From NCBI RefSeq assembly GCF_001579945.1, contig NZ_CP011971.1:3403247-3467246 (forward strand): a DNA stretch of 64,000 nt, read 5' to 3'. Under the pieces are notes generated by a model. The model had not been told where the DNA came from. It did not search any database and was given only the letters and a program-made list of their open reading frames with translations. Position numbers and translations under genes: made by a program. Positions 18,843 to 27,364 of the stretch are shown here, one piece after another (position 1 is the stretch's first letter; each line of letters begins with the position of its first letter). Origin of the DNA: Steroidobacter denitrificans. GTDB taxonomy: Bacteria > Pseudomonadota > Gammaproteobacteria > Steroidobacterales > Steroidobacteraceae.

Positions 18843-19838
18843 ATGAACGCGCGACTAACTTTGTTTCGACGCCTTGCGCTCGCGGGTGTACTGCTGGCCC
18901 TCGCGGTCGTGATCCTGGGTGCGTGGGTACGCCTGAGCGCAGCCGGCCTGGGCTGTCCGGACTGGCCGGGATGCTATGGACATCTATCTGCAGACAGTGC
19001 GGCACGCAATATCGAGGCAATCAGCGAGGCATTTCCGCACCGGCCTTTCGAGTATCACAAGGCCCTCAAGGAAATGGTCCACCGGTATTTCGCCTCGAGC
19101 CTGGGATTGCTGATCCTGGTGCTGGCCGGCCTTGCCATCCGCAATCGTACCGATCCCCACCAACCGGTGGCGCTGCCGCTGATTCTGGTGGCCTTGGTGA
19201 TCTTCCAGGGGCTGCTGGGCATGTGGACCGTGACCTTGCTGCTGAAGCCTTTGATCGTAGTCCTGCATCTGCTGGGCGGGCTGACTACCTTGTCGCTGCT
19301 GGCCTGGCTGTCCATGCGTTCGCCCGCCGAACGGGCGGTGACGGAACGAGGCGGGACGGGCTTGCGCAAACTCGCCGTAGCTGCCTTCGCAGTGCTGGTA
19401 TTGCAAATCGCCCTGGGCGGTTGGACCAGCAGCAATTACGCCGCGCTTGCCTGTCCCGATTTTCCGACCTGCCAGCATACATGGTGGCCGGAGATGGATG
19501 TGCAAGACGCCTTCATCCTGTGGCGAGGCCTGGGTATCGATTACGAGGGAGGCGTCCTGGATCATCCTGCACGAGTTGCGATCCATTTCGTCCATCGACT
19601 GGGCGCCATCGCTGCCGCGCTGATGCTTGGGCTGCTGGGTTTCACCGCCTGGCGCCGCGGCACGACACCTGCTGTGCGCAATACCGGCGCAATATTGCTG
19701 CTGATATTGGTGGCGCAGCTGATACTCGGGCCCTGGATGGTAATGCACGCACTACCGCTATCGCTGGCCACCGCGCACAACGGAGTCGCCGCAATACTGC
19801 TATTGGCCACGCTGCGGTTGAATCGGCTACTGCGCTGA
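18843..19838 (+). CDS. ctaA: Heme A synthase CtaA/COX15
   Basis: Heme A synthase of 331 residues with about eight membrane helices; it oxidises the C8 methyl of heme O to give heme A for the aa3 oxidase. The COX15 signature is clear: RLALAGVLLALAVVILGAWVRLSAAGLGCPDWPGCYG, the EYHKALKEMVHRYFAS segment with His ligands, GGWTSSNYAALACPDFPTC in the second half, and HFVHRLGAI. It is separated from the cox operon by a 13-bp-stem hairpin. The heme O synthase gene (ctaB/cyoE), which commonly follows ctaA, is not present here. Confidence 0.96.
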   Translation: MNARLTLFRRLALAGVLLALAVVILGAWVRLSAAGLGCPDWPGCYGHLSADSAARNIEAISEAFPHRPFEYHKALKEMVHRYFASSLGLLILVLAGLAIRNRTDPHQPVALPLILVALVIFQGLLGMWTVTLLLKPLIVVLHLLGGLTTLSLLAWLSMRSPAERAVTERGGTGLRKLAVAAFAVLVLQIALGGWTSSNYAALACPDFPTCQHTWWPEMDVQDAFILWRGLGIDYEGGVLDHPARVAIHFVHRLGAIAAALMLGLLGFTAWRRGTTPAVRNTGAILLLILVAQLILGPWMVMHALPLSLATAHNGVAAILLLATLRLNRLLR

Positions 19839-20094
19839 TCGGCTGCATTTCCCGCTGGAACATGGGGCCATGTCTCGAGGCGCGGTACCGCCTGTAGAAT
19901 GGCGGGTCCGCCCCCCGGCTCTGTTGCATGGTGCATACAAGGTCACTCCGGCAAGCCGCATCCTGGCGGAATTCTTATGAAAGAATCGTAACGAACAGGC
20001 GGAGTATTCCAAGATCGATGATCACCGGCCGAAAGACCTGCTCGAGTAAGAATCTTCGCCATGAAGGATCAAGATTCGGCCGTAAGAGGCTATC

Positions 20095-21324
20095 GTGATC
20101 CCTGCACGCGTGCGTAGCGTCACTCCCCGGCTGCTCATCGTTATCGTCGTCGTCACGCTGATCCTCTACGGATCGCTATACCCGTTCAATTTCAAGCCTG
20201 GCGCCATCGAAGGCGGCCTATTGCAGGCCCTACGTGAGTTGAACTGGGCACGCGCCGGGCGCGACGATCGCATCTCCAACGTGTTGCTATATCTGCCGCT
20301 GGGTTTTTGCCTGTTCCTTTGGCTGCACAGTCACTTCGGCCGCCATGCTTCGATCCTGATCGCCGTCCTGGCAGGCACGACTTTGTCCTTGAGTATCGAG
20401 ATCGTACAAGTCTATGTACCCGGTCGTGTTTCCAGCCTGACGGACCTGACCCTGAACGCCGCCGGCACCGTGCTCGGGGCAGCGGGCGGGTTGATCTGGA
20501 GCCTGTTGAGCCGGCTCATGCATCAATCGGCGCACGTTGAAAAGTCCGCCGCCGATCCAGGTGCTGTCGTGCTTATACTGTTCTGGCTGACATCGCGATT
20601 CGTTCCTTTCGTCCCGCAACTGAATCTGGAGAAGCTGAAAACAGCCTTGCAGCCGCTGTTTGATCCGAAGTTCGGCGCCGCGGCCGTCTTTACGTATCTG
20701 ACCTGCTGGATGGTCGTGCATCAGGCGGTCGCCGCAACGACCAGCCGCCCCAAGCGCCTTGATCGGCTATTGCTGCTGATTACGGCGGTACTGCTCGGCA
20801 GCCTGTTGCTGGCCGGGCAGGCCTTCGTGCCCGCCGAGCTATTGGCGCTGTTGCTGCTACTGCCGCTGTTAGTGTTGATGCACCGGCTCAAACCTCATCC
20901 ACGGCACGCCGCGTTCGTCTTTGCGATACTCGCCGTGCTGATCCTGAACGGATTGGCGCCGTTCGATTTCGAGACACCAGCCAGCCGGTTCGATTTCTGG
21001 CCCTTCATGGCATGGCTGCGTGTCGATCCGCTCCTGAGCCTACGGACAGCAGACTGGGCGGCGCTGCTGGATAAGACATTCCTGTTCGGTGCGCTGATCT
21101 GGACCCTCAGGATCTGGGGTACGACAACCCGGTTTGCGGCCGCCTGTACGGTCATGGTGATATCGGTCGTCGAAATCCTACAGCTGTGGCTGCCTCGGCA
21201 GGATGCATCGATTGCCGATCCGCTGCTGGCTGCGGCGGTGGGTTGGCTGATGCACCGGCTGTACCGCACGCGGCCACCGCCGTTCGGACGGGATGCTATC
21301 TTACGAGACGCGCACAACCGGTGA
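20095..21324 (+). CDS. VanZ family membrane protein with two VanZ-like halves
   Basis: Membrane protein of 409 residues from a GTG start. The first ~135 residues are a VanZ-like domain (LYPFNFKP..., NVLLYLPLGFCLFLWL, SIEIVQVYVPGRVSSLTDLTLNAAGTVLGA). After a middle block of hydrophobic helices, residues ~270-395 repeat the pattern (LAPFDFETP..., KTFLFGALIWTL, VVEILQLWLPRQDASIADPLLAAAVGWL), so the protein looks like an internal duplication. VanZ proteins are linked to teicoplanin resistance in enterococci and to polysaccharide loci elsewhere; the role here is unknown. A 256-bp gap with no gene precedes it. Its 3' end overlaps the convergent lipoprotein gene by 29 bp. Confidence 0.8.
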   Translation: MIPARVRSVTPRLLIVIVVVTLILYGSLYPFNFKPGAIEGGLLQALRELNWARAGRDDRISNVLLYLPLGFCLFLWLHSHFGRHASILIAVLAGTTLSLSIEIVQVYVPGRVSSLTDLTLNAAGTVLGAAGGLIWSLLSRLMHQSAHVEKSAADPGAVVLILFWLTSRFVPFVPQLNLEKLKTALQPLFDPKFGAAAVFTYLTCWMVVHQAVAATTSRPKRLDRLLLLITAVLLGSLLLAGQAFVPAELLALLLLLPLLVLMHRLKPHPRHAAFVFAILAVLILNGLAPFDFETPASRFDFWPFMAWLRVDPLLSLRTADWAALLDKTFLFGALIWTLRIWGTTTRFAAACTVMVISVVEILQLWLPRQDASIADPLLAAAVGWLMHRLYRTRPPPFGRDAILRDAHNR

Positions 21325-22075
21325 ATTCGTGTCCGTCCAGCACCGCCTTCGCGCTGAAGGCGAACATTTCCCCCGACATCGAATCCTGACAGGGCTGCAT
21401 CTCGACCAGTAGTTCCAGCATGTGGCCGTCGGTTGCCGCCTGATAGCGTTCGGCGCCATCGAGATTCTCAGTCTCGGACGCATCGAACTCGATCGGCGCA
21501 GGCAGATCGGGCTGCTTCCAGCGCAGCACGCGCTCGCTCACTTCCAACGCCCAGAACGGTTCATTGCCGCGGGCGGCAAGCCGATACTCCGGCACCGGAG
21601 CATCACAACCGCGCACTTGATCGCGCGCGGCCGCGTACAGCACCTGCTCCAGCAAAAAGGTGCCGGCATACCTCGCGGCGGTCTGCTCGTCCAAGGCGTG
21701 ACCTGAATCGCCGGCCGCCTCATCGGTGGTAAACCCGACGAAGCGCTCGCCGTACGCTTCGACATACAAGGAGATCTCGTCATCGCCCCCCTCGGCAAAA
21801 AGATCCCAGGTCGACAGGCCGTCGGAGCGATCCAGTATCAGCAGGTCGGCCGTCTCGCCGCACGCACGAAACGTCGCGCGTTTGCCGGCGATGCGGACCG
21901 TGCCTCGCTTGATCGCCAGGCCCGAATCCGCCGGCGGACGGGCTGCCATACCGCTCGTGCGGCCCGGCACCGCACCGCCATCCGGCAAGGAGCCGTCAGG
22001 CGATGAACGATCCGGCGAACAGCCGATACACACGACCGCCGCCGCACTGAACCACCATGCTCGCCACACACGCAT
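21296..22075 (-). CDS. Lipoprotein with COG3650-like C-terminal domain
   Basis: Predicted lipoprotein of 259 residues. The ATG at 22075 gives a short signal peptide ending in a lipobox-like VVCIGC, and GGGAG lies 8 nt upstream; the open frame continues much further upstream, antisense to uvrD, without homology. The C-terminal half (ARGNEPFWALEVSERVLRWKQP ... CQDSMSGEMFAFSAKAVLDGHEFTGCARL) resembles the COG3650/DUF306-type domain found in HslJ/META-like periplasmic proteins, with a Cys pair in QPCQDSM and FTGCARL. The middle part (KRATFRACGE...) looks like an additional small envelope domain. Function unknown. Confidence 0.78.
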   Translation of the reverse strand: MRVWRAWWFSAAAVVCIGCSPDRSSPDGSLPDGGAVPGRTSGMAARPPADSGLAIKRGTVRIAGKRATFRACGETADLLILDRSDGLSTWDLFAEGGDDEISLYVEAYGERFVGFTTDEAAGDSGHALDEQTAARYAGTFLLEQVLYAAARDQVRGCDAPVPEYRLAARGNEPFWALEVSERVLRWKQPDLPAPIEFDASETENLDGAERYQAATDGHMLELLVEMQPCQDSMSGEMFAFSAKAVLDGHEFTGCARLVR

Positions 22076-22147
22076 CCATGTACTCCCGTAATCTCGCCGT
22101 CCAGAATACCGCGGAATCGACCCAGGCAAGCTAGAATGCGACTCCTC

Positions 22148-24334
22148 ATGGATATCTCCCCGCTTCTTTCCGGCCTGAACGACGCGCAGCGCGCAGCGGT
22201 CGCGGCGCCCCTGGCCCCCACGCTCGTGCTGGCAGGTGCCGGCAGCGGCAAAACACGCGTACTGACCCATCGGGTTGCCTGGCTGGTGCAGGTCGAACAG
22301 GTCTCGGCGCACAGCATCCTGGCCGTGACGTTCACGAACAAGGCCGCCGGGGAAATGCGTAGCCGTATCGAATCCATGCTCCACGTTCCAAGCGCTCCCT
22401 TGTGGATCGGCACATTTCACGGTATTGCGCATCGGCTCCTGCGACTGCACTGGCGCGAAACAAATCTGCCGCAGGCCTTCCAGATCATGGACGCCGACGA
22501 CCAACTACGCGCCATCCGCAAGCTGTTGAAGGCACGCAATATGGACGAGGCGCGCTGGGCACCCAAGGAAGTGATGTGGTTCATCAATGCGCGCAAAGAC
22601 GAGGGCCAGCGAGCCGGTCAGCTCAAGGACGAGGGCGACCCCACACGGCGCGAGTTCATTCGCCTATATGCAGCCTATCAGGAACAGTGCGATCGCAGCG
22701 GCATCGTCGACTTCGCCGAACTGTTGCTGCGCGTCTACGAGCTGCTGCGCAACAATCCGGATATGCGGGCGCACTATCGCCGGCGTTTTCGCCATGTGCT
22801 GATCGACGAGTTTCAGGACACCAATACGATCCAGTATGCCTGGTTGAAGCTGCTCACCAGCCCGGATCCGGAAACTTCGCCGGGTGGGCTACCGTTCGCG
22901 GTGGGCGACGATGACCAGTCGATCTATCGCTGGCGCGGCGCGCGCGTCGAGAATCTGCACCAGTTCCAGCGTGACTATCCAGGCGTACAGTTGTTTCGCT
23001 TGGAACAGAATTACCGCTCCACCGGCAATATTCTATCGGCGGCGAACGCCTTGATCGCCAACAATAGCGGGCGGCTGGGCAAGAATCTCTGGACCAGCGG
23101 CGAACAGGGAGAACCCGTCAGGTTGTACACCGCCTTCAACGAACGCGATGAAGCCGATTTCGTGATCAATCAGCTGCGCGATTGGATCGACAAAGGCGGC
23201 CGGCGCGACGAGTGCGCCATTCTTTATCGATCGAACGCTCAGTCCCGCACCTTCGAAGAAGCACTGCTGTCCGCCCGTATTCCATATCGGGTATATGGAG
23301 GACTGAGATTCTTCGAACGCGCCGAGATCAAGGATGCGCTGGCATATCTGCGTCTGATCTTCCATCGCGCCGACGATGCTTCCTTCGAGCGTATCGTAAA
23401 CCTGCCGACCCGCGGCATCGGTTTGAAGACGCTCGATACCGTCCGCGATTATGCGCGCGCCAATACCTGCTCGATGTGGGAAGCCGCCGGCGCATGTATT
23501 GCGGAACTCGGCGCACGGGCGGGCTCCTGCCTACACGCCTTCCTGGCATTGATCGACCTGCTCGATCAGCAGATCAGGGCATTGCCGCTGTTCGAGCAGG
23601 TCGATCATGTCATTCATGCCAGCGGCCTGCTTGCGCACTATCGCCAGGAGAGGGGCGATCGGGGCGAGGCCCGCGTGGAAAACCTGAACGAACTGGTCAC
23701 CGCGGCGCGCAACTACGAGCCGGACACAGAGGACGCGATGCCCCCATTGGCCAGCTTCCTGGCGCATGCCGTGCTGGAGTCCGGCGAACAGCAGGCCGAC
23801 GCCTGGGAAGACAGCGTACAGATGATGAGCCTGCACTCCGCAAAAGGCCTGGAATTTCCGCTGGTCTTCCTGACCGGCCTGGAAGACGGCCTGTTTCCTC
23901 ACCTGCGATCGCTCAGCGACGCGGAAGGACTGGAGGAAGAACGCCGCCTGTGTTACGTCGGCACGACACGTGCCATGCGCCAACTGTATCTGACCTATGC
24001 GGAACAGCGCCGTCTGCATGGCCAGGACAACTATGCCGCACCCTCGCGCTTCATCCGGGAGATTCCGCCTGAATTCATCGAGGAAGTTCGTCCGCGCATC
24101 CAGATCTCCCGCCCGGTCTACATGCCGCGCGGCAAGGCCCCTGCAGCATTGCGCGAAGATACCTCGGCCATGGGTATCCAATTGGGCCAGCGAGTCAGAC
24201 ACGGAAAATTCGGCGAGGGAGTCGTGGTGGACATCGAGGGCCAGGGCAACCATGCGCGTGTGCAGGTCAACTTCGAGCAGCATGGTTCGGCGAAATGGTT
24301 GATGCTGACCTATGCGAACCTGGAACCGGTATGA
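22148..24334 (+). CDS. uvrD: DNA helicase II UvrD
   Basis: Superfamily 1A 3'-5' helicase of 728 residues used in nucleotide excision and mismatch repair. Motifs in order: LNDAQRAAV (Q motif), Walker A AGAGSGKTR, AVTFTNKAAGEM (Ia), IDEFQDTN (II), DDQSIYRWRGA (III), LEQNYRST (IV), SLHSAKGLEFPLVFLTGLEDGLFPH (V) and EERRLCYVGTTRA (VI). The C-terminal VRHGKFGEGVVVDIEGQG tail is the RNA polymerase-binding Tudor-like region of UvrD. The start at 22148 (MDISPLL) aligns with the family; an in-frame ATG at 22136 adds four residues. I saw no LexA box in the short divergent region upstream. Confidence 0.96.
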   Translation: MDISPLLSGLNDAQRAAVAAPLAPTLVLAGAGSGKTRVLTHRVAWLVQVEQVSAHSILAVTFTNKAAGEMRSRIESMLHVPSAPLWIGTFHGIAHRLLRLHWRETNLPQAFQIMDADDQLRAIRKLLKARNMDEARWAPKEVMWFINARKDEGQRAGQLKDEGDPTRREFIRLYAAYQEQCDRSGIVDFAELLLRVYELLRNNPDMRAHYRRRFRHVLIDEFQDTNTIQYAWLKLLTSPDPETSPGGLPFAVGDDDQSIYRWRGARVENLHQFQRDYPGVQLFRLEQNYRSTGNILSAANALIANNSGRLGKNLWTSGEQGEPVRLYTAFNERDEADFVINQLRDWIDKGGRRDECAILYRSNAQSRTFEEALLSARIPYRVYGGLRFFERAEIKDALAYLRLIFHRADDASFERIVNLPTRGIGLKTLDTVRDYARANTCSMWEAAGACIAELGARAGSCLHAFLALIDLLDQQIRALPLFEQVDHVIHASGLLAHYRQERGDRGEARVENLNELVTAARNYEPDTEDAMPPLASFLAHAVLESGEQQADAWEDSVQMMSLHSAKGLEFPLVFLTGLEDGLFPHLRSLSDAEGLEEERRLCYVGTTRAMRQLYLTYAEQRRLHGQDNYAAPSRFIREIPPEFIEEVRPRIQISRPVYMPRGKAPAALREDTSAMGIQLGQRVRHGKFGEGVVVDIEGQGNHARVQVNFEQHGSAKWLMLTYANLEPV

Positions 24335-24352
24335 GCGATCGGCAAATGGTCC

Positions 24353-24417
24353 TCCCGCCCAGGATCCTCGTCTGCTGTGCCTTCGGGATTCACTACAGAC
24401 GAGGACCCTGGGCGGGA
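24353..24417. repeat. Long hairpin with conserved 16-nt loop, copy 1
   Basis: A 22-bp stem (24353-24374 with 24396-24417, one A-C mismatch) encloses a loop containing GTGCCTTCGGGATTCA. It starts 18 nt after the uvrD stop. The same 16-nt loop occurs at the tip of a 28-bp stem at 42520-42591. The two stems share CCGCCCA at the base but differ inwards by compensatory changes. No T run follows the stem on either strand. Confidence 0.85.
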
Positions 24418-24485
24418 CTATCTACCTCCAAATGGAGAAACCGAAAGCCGAATCGGCGACTGATCACAGCCACGAAGCAGCACTC

Positions 24486-25874
24486 ATGAAAATCCTCATC
24501 CTCGGCGCCGGTCAGGTGGGCCGTACGGCGGCCTATCACCTGGCCCGTGAAGAGGCAAATGAAGTTACGGTCGTCGACATCAACGACGAACTGTTGCGCG
24601 ATCTGCAGGATCGCATCGATATCCGCACTGTGGCCGGTAACGGTACCCAGCCCCGGATCCTGGAAGCAGCAGGAGCGCGCAATACCGATATTCTGGTCGC
24701 GTTGACCAATAGCGACGAGGTGAATATGGTCGCCTGCCAGGTCGCCTGGAGCTTGTACAACAAGAATGCCACGCATATTGCGCGCATCCGCTCTTCCGAT
24801 TTTTCCAGCCATTCCAGCTTGTTCGGCGGTGAAGCCCCGGCTTTCGCCGTAGACGTCACCATCAATCCGGAACAGCTGGTCACGGAGCATGTCGTACGCT
24901 TGATCAAGTACCCTGGGGCGCTGCAGGTGCTGGATTTTGCCGATGGCCGCGTACGCCTGGTCGGCATTCGCGCACGCAGCGGCGGAGCGCTAGTCGGTCA
25001 GCAGCTCAAGCAGTTGCCCATGCATATCAAAGGACGCAATGCTCGTGTCGCCGCCATCTATCGCGGGGATCACAGTATCAAACCGACCGCTGACACGACG
25101 ATCGAACACGATGACGAAATTTTTTTCATTGCTGCACGCCGTGACATCCGTGCAGTCATGAATGAACTGCAGAAACGCGAACATCCGGTGAGGAGGATAG
25201 TTATCGCCGGTGGCGGCAATATCGGCTTCCGGCTGGCTCAGCGGCTGGAAATGGAACACCAGGTCAAGCTGATCGAACGTAACTCCCGCCAGGCACGGCG
25301 GATTTCCGAACATCTCGGCAACACGATCGTGCTCAATGGCGACGCGGCGGACGAGGAACTGCTGCTGGAGGAAAACATCGATACTGCAGATGTATTCGTT
25401 GCGGTGACGAATGCCGAGGAGGCCAATATCCTGTCCTCCCTGCTGGCCAAACGGCTCGGTTGCCGCAAGGTGATGGCGCTGATCAACCGACCTGCCTATG
25501 CGGAGCTCATGGAAAGCGGTACGATCGACGTCGCCCTGTCACCGCAGCAGATTACGATCGGCTCGCTGCTGGCGCATGTGCGCCGTGCCGACGTAGTACG
25601 TGTGCACTCGCTGCGGCGCGGCGCCGCCGAGGCCATCGAAGTCATCGCTCACGGCATGCAGAACGACAGCCGGGTGATCGGCCGGCGTATCGAAGATATC
25701 CCTCTGCCGGAAGGCGCATCGATCAGCGCCGTAGTACGCGGCGATGAAGTACTGATCGCCCACCACGATACAACGATCCTGCACGACGACCACGTCATCC
25801 TGTTCCTGACCGACCGCAGGCACATCGAAGCCGTCGAGCGTCTGTTCGACGTACCCCGAAGAAGACATCGATGA
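24486..25874 (+). CDS. trkA: Trk system potassium uptake protein TrkA
   Basis: Cytoplasmic regulator of Trk potassium uptake, 462 residues. Two tandem RCK_N/RCK_C units are visible: MKILILGAGQVGRTAAYHLA at residue 1 and RRIVIAGGGNIGFRLAQRLE near residue 236 are the two NAD(H)-binding Rossmann loops, each followed by a TrkA-C ligand-binding module (ending DEIFFIA and DHVILFL). The ATG at 24486 matches the family N-terminus; the frame extends upstream through the hairpin element and was not used. It overlaps trkH by ATGA. Confidence 0.96.
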   Translation: MKILILGAGQVGRTAAYHLAREEANEVTVVDINDELLRDLQDRIDIRTVAGNGTQPRILEAAGARNTDILVALTNSDEVNMVACQVAWSLYNKNATHIARIRSSDFSSHSSLFGGEAPAFAVDVTINPEQLVTEHVVRLIKYPGALQVLDFADGRVRLVGIRARSGGALVGQQLKQLPMHIKGRNARVAAIYRGDHSIKPTADTTIEHDDEIFFIAARRDIRAVMNELQKREHPVRRIVIAGGGNIGFRLAQRLEMEHQVKLIERNSRQARRISEHLGNTIVLNGDAADEELLLEENIDTADVFVAVTNAEEANILSSLLAKRLGCRKVMALINRPAYAELMESGTIDVALSPQQITIGSLLAHVRRADVVRVHSLRRGAAEAIEVIAHGMQNDSRVIGRRIEDIPLPEGASISAVVRGDEVLIAHHDTTILHDDHVILFLTDRRHIEAVERLFDVPRRRHR

Positions 25875-27322
25875 ACTACGCGGTCGTGCAGCGTATTCTC
25901 GGGCTGTTGCTGGTGATGTTCAGCCTGACCATGCTGCCGCCGGTCATCGTTTCACTATATTTCCAAGACGGTAACCTGGCGCCGTTCGTCGATGCCTTCG
26001 TCGCGTTGATGATGTTGGGAGGTCTCACCTGGTGGCCGGTACGTCACAAGGTGCGCGAACTGCGCGTGCGTGATGGATTTCTGATCGTCGCACTATTCTG
26101 GGCTGTACTGGGCGTGGCCGGCGCGGCACCCCTGATGTTGTCGACCGAAGTGGAAATGTCGATCACCGACGCCGTATTCGAATCGGTATCGGGCTTCACC
26201 ACGACCGGCGCAACCGTACTGGTCGGCCTGGATACCATGCCTCGCTCGCTGCTCTATTACCGCGTCCAGATCGAATGGCTGGGCGGCATCGGCATGGTGG
26301 TACTGGCAGTGGCTCTGTTGCCTATGTTGGGCGTCGGCGGCATGCAGCTGCTGCGGGCGGAAACTCCCGGACCGGTCAAGGATTCGAAGTTGACACCGCG
26401 CATCACGGAGACCGCAAAGGTTCTGTGGATCGTATATGTTTTCATCACCGCAGCCTGCGCGCTGGCCTACTGGCTGGCTGGCATGACGCCATTCGATGCG
26501 CTGGCGCACAGTTTTTCGACTGTCGCCACCGGCGGTAATTCCACGCACGATGCCAATCTCGGCTATTTCGACAGTACGGCGATCGAAATGATCGCCGTGG
26601 CGTTCATGTTCATCGGGGGTATCAACTTTTCATTGCATTTCCTGGCCTTTCGCTACCGCAGCATCGTCAACTATGCCCGCGATCCCGAGTTTCGCGCCTA
26701 TGTAACCTTGCTCGGCCTGGGAGTGGCGCTGTACACGATCGTTCTATGGCTGGATCGGTCCTTCGATGAGCCGCTGCAAGCCTTGCGCCTGGCTGTCTTC
26801 CACGCGGTGTCGATGCAAACCAGTTCCGGTTTCTTTACAGACGACATGTCGCACTGGCCGAGTGCCCTACCGGTCATCCTGATGCTCTCGACCTTCGTCG
26901 GCGGCTGCGCCGGCTCGACCTCCGGCGGCATGAAGGTGGTGCGCTGGCTGCTGCTGTGGAAACAGGGGCAGCGCGAAGTCGTGCAGCTGGTGCATCCGAA
27001 CGCCGAAGTCCCGGTAAAACTGGGGCGCAAACCGATCGATCCACGCGTCATCGACGCCGTGTGGGGCTTCTTTGCCGTGTACGTGGCCTCCTTCGGATTA
27101 TTGATGGTCCTGCTGATCGCCAGCGGCGAGGACCAGGTGACCGCGTTCTCGGCGATTGCTGCCTGCATGAACAACACCGGCACGGGCCTCGGGGAGGTGG
27201 CGGCCAACTTCACGACCATCACCAGCCCCGGCAAGTGGATCTGTGTCGTGGCAATGCTGCTGGGCCGTCTGGAAGTTTTTCCGCTGTTGGTATTGATCTC
27301 ATCCACTTTCTGGCGGCGCTGA
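25871..27322 (+). CDS. trkH: Trk potassium transporter membrane subunit TrkH
   Basis: Potassium-translocating subunit of 483 residues with about ten membrane helices. The pore-loop selectivity sequences can be read: SVSGFTTTGATVL, FSTVATGGNSTH, VSMQTSSGFFTDD and CMNNTGTGLGEV, the four-fold repeated Gly-containing filters of the TrkH/KtrB family. The EWLGGIGMVVLAVALLPMLGVGGMQL segment is typical of TrkH. Its ATG overlaps the trkA stop, so both subunits are made together. Confidence 0.96.
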   Translation: MNYAVVQRILGLLLVMFSLTMLPPVIVSLYFQDGNLAPFVDAFVALMMLGGLTWWPVRHKVRELRVRDGFLIVALFWAVLGVAGAAPLMLSTEVEMSITDAVFESVSGFTTTGATVLVGLDTMPRSLLYYRVQIEWLGGIGMVVLAVALLPMLGVGGMQLLRAETPGPVKDSKLTPRITETAKVLWIVYVFITAACALAYWLAGMTPFDALAHSFSTVATGGNSTHDANLGYFDSTAIEMIAVAFMFIGGINFSLHFLAFRYRSIVNYARDPEFRAYVTLLGLGVALYTIVLWLDRSFDEPLQALRLAVFHAVSMQTSSGFFTDDMSHWPSALPVILMLSTFVGGCAGSTSGGMKVVRWLLLWKQGQREVVQLVHPNAEVPVKLGRKPIDPRVIDAVWGFFAVYVASFGLLMVLLIASGEDQVTAFSAIAACMNNTGTGLGEVAANFTTITSPGKWICVVAMLLGRLEVFPLLVLISSTFWRR

Positions 27323-27364
27323 TTATCGCCGCTCGACGCATTTCGACTTGAAGTATCCCAAGGC

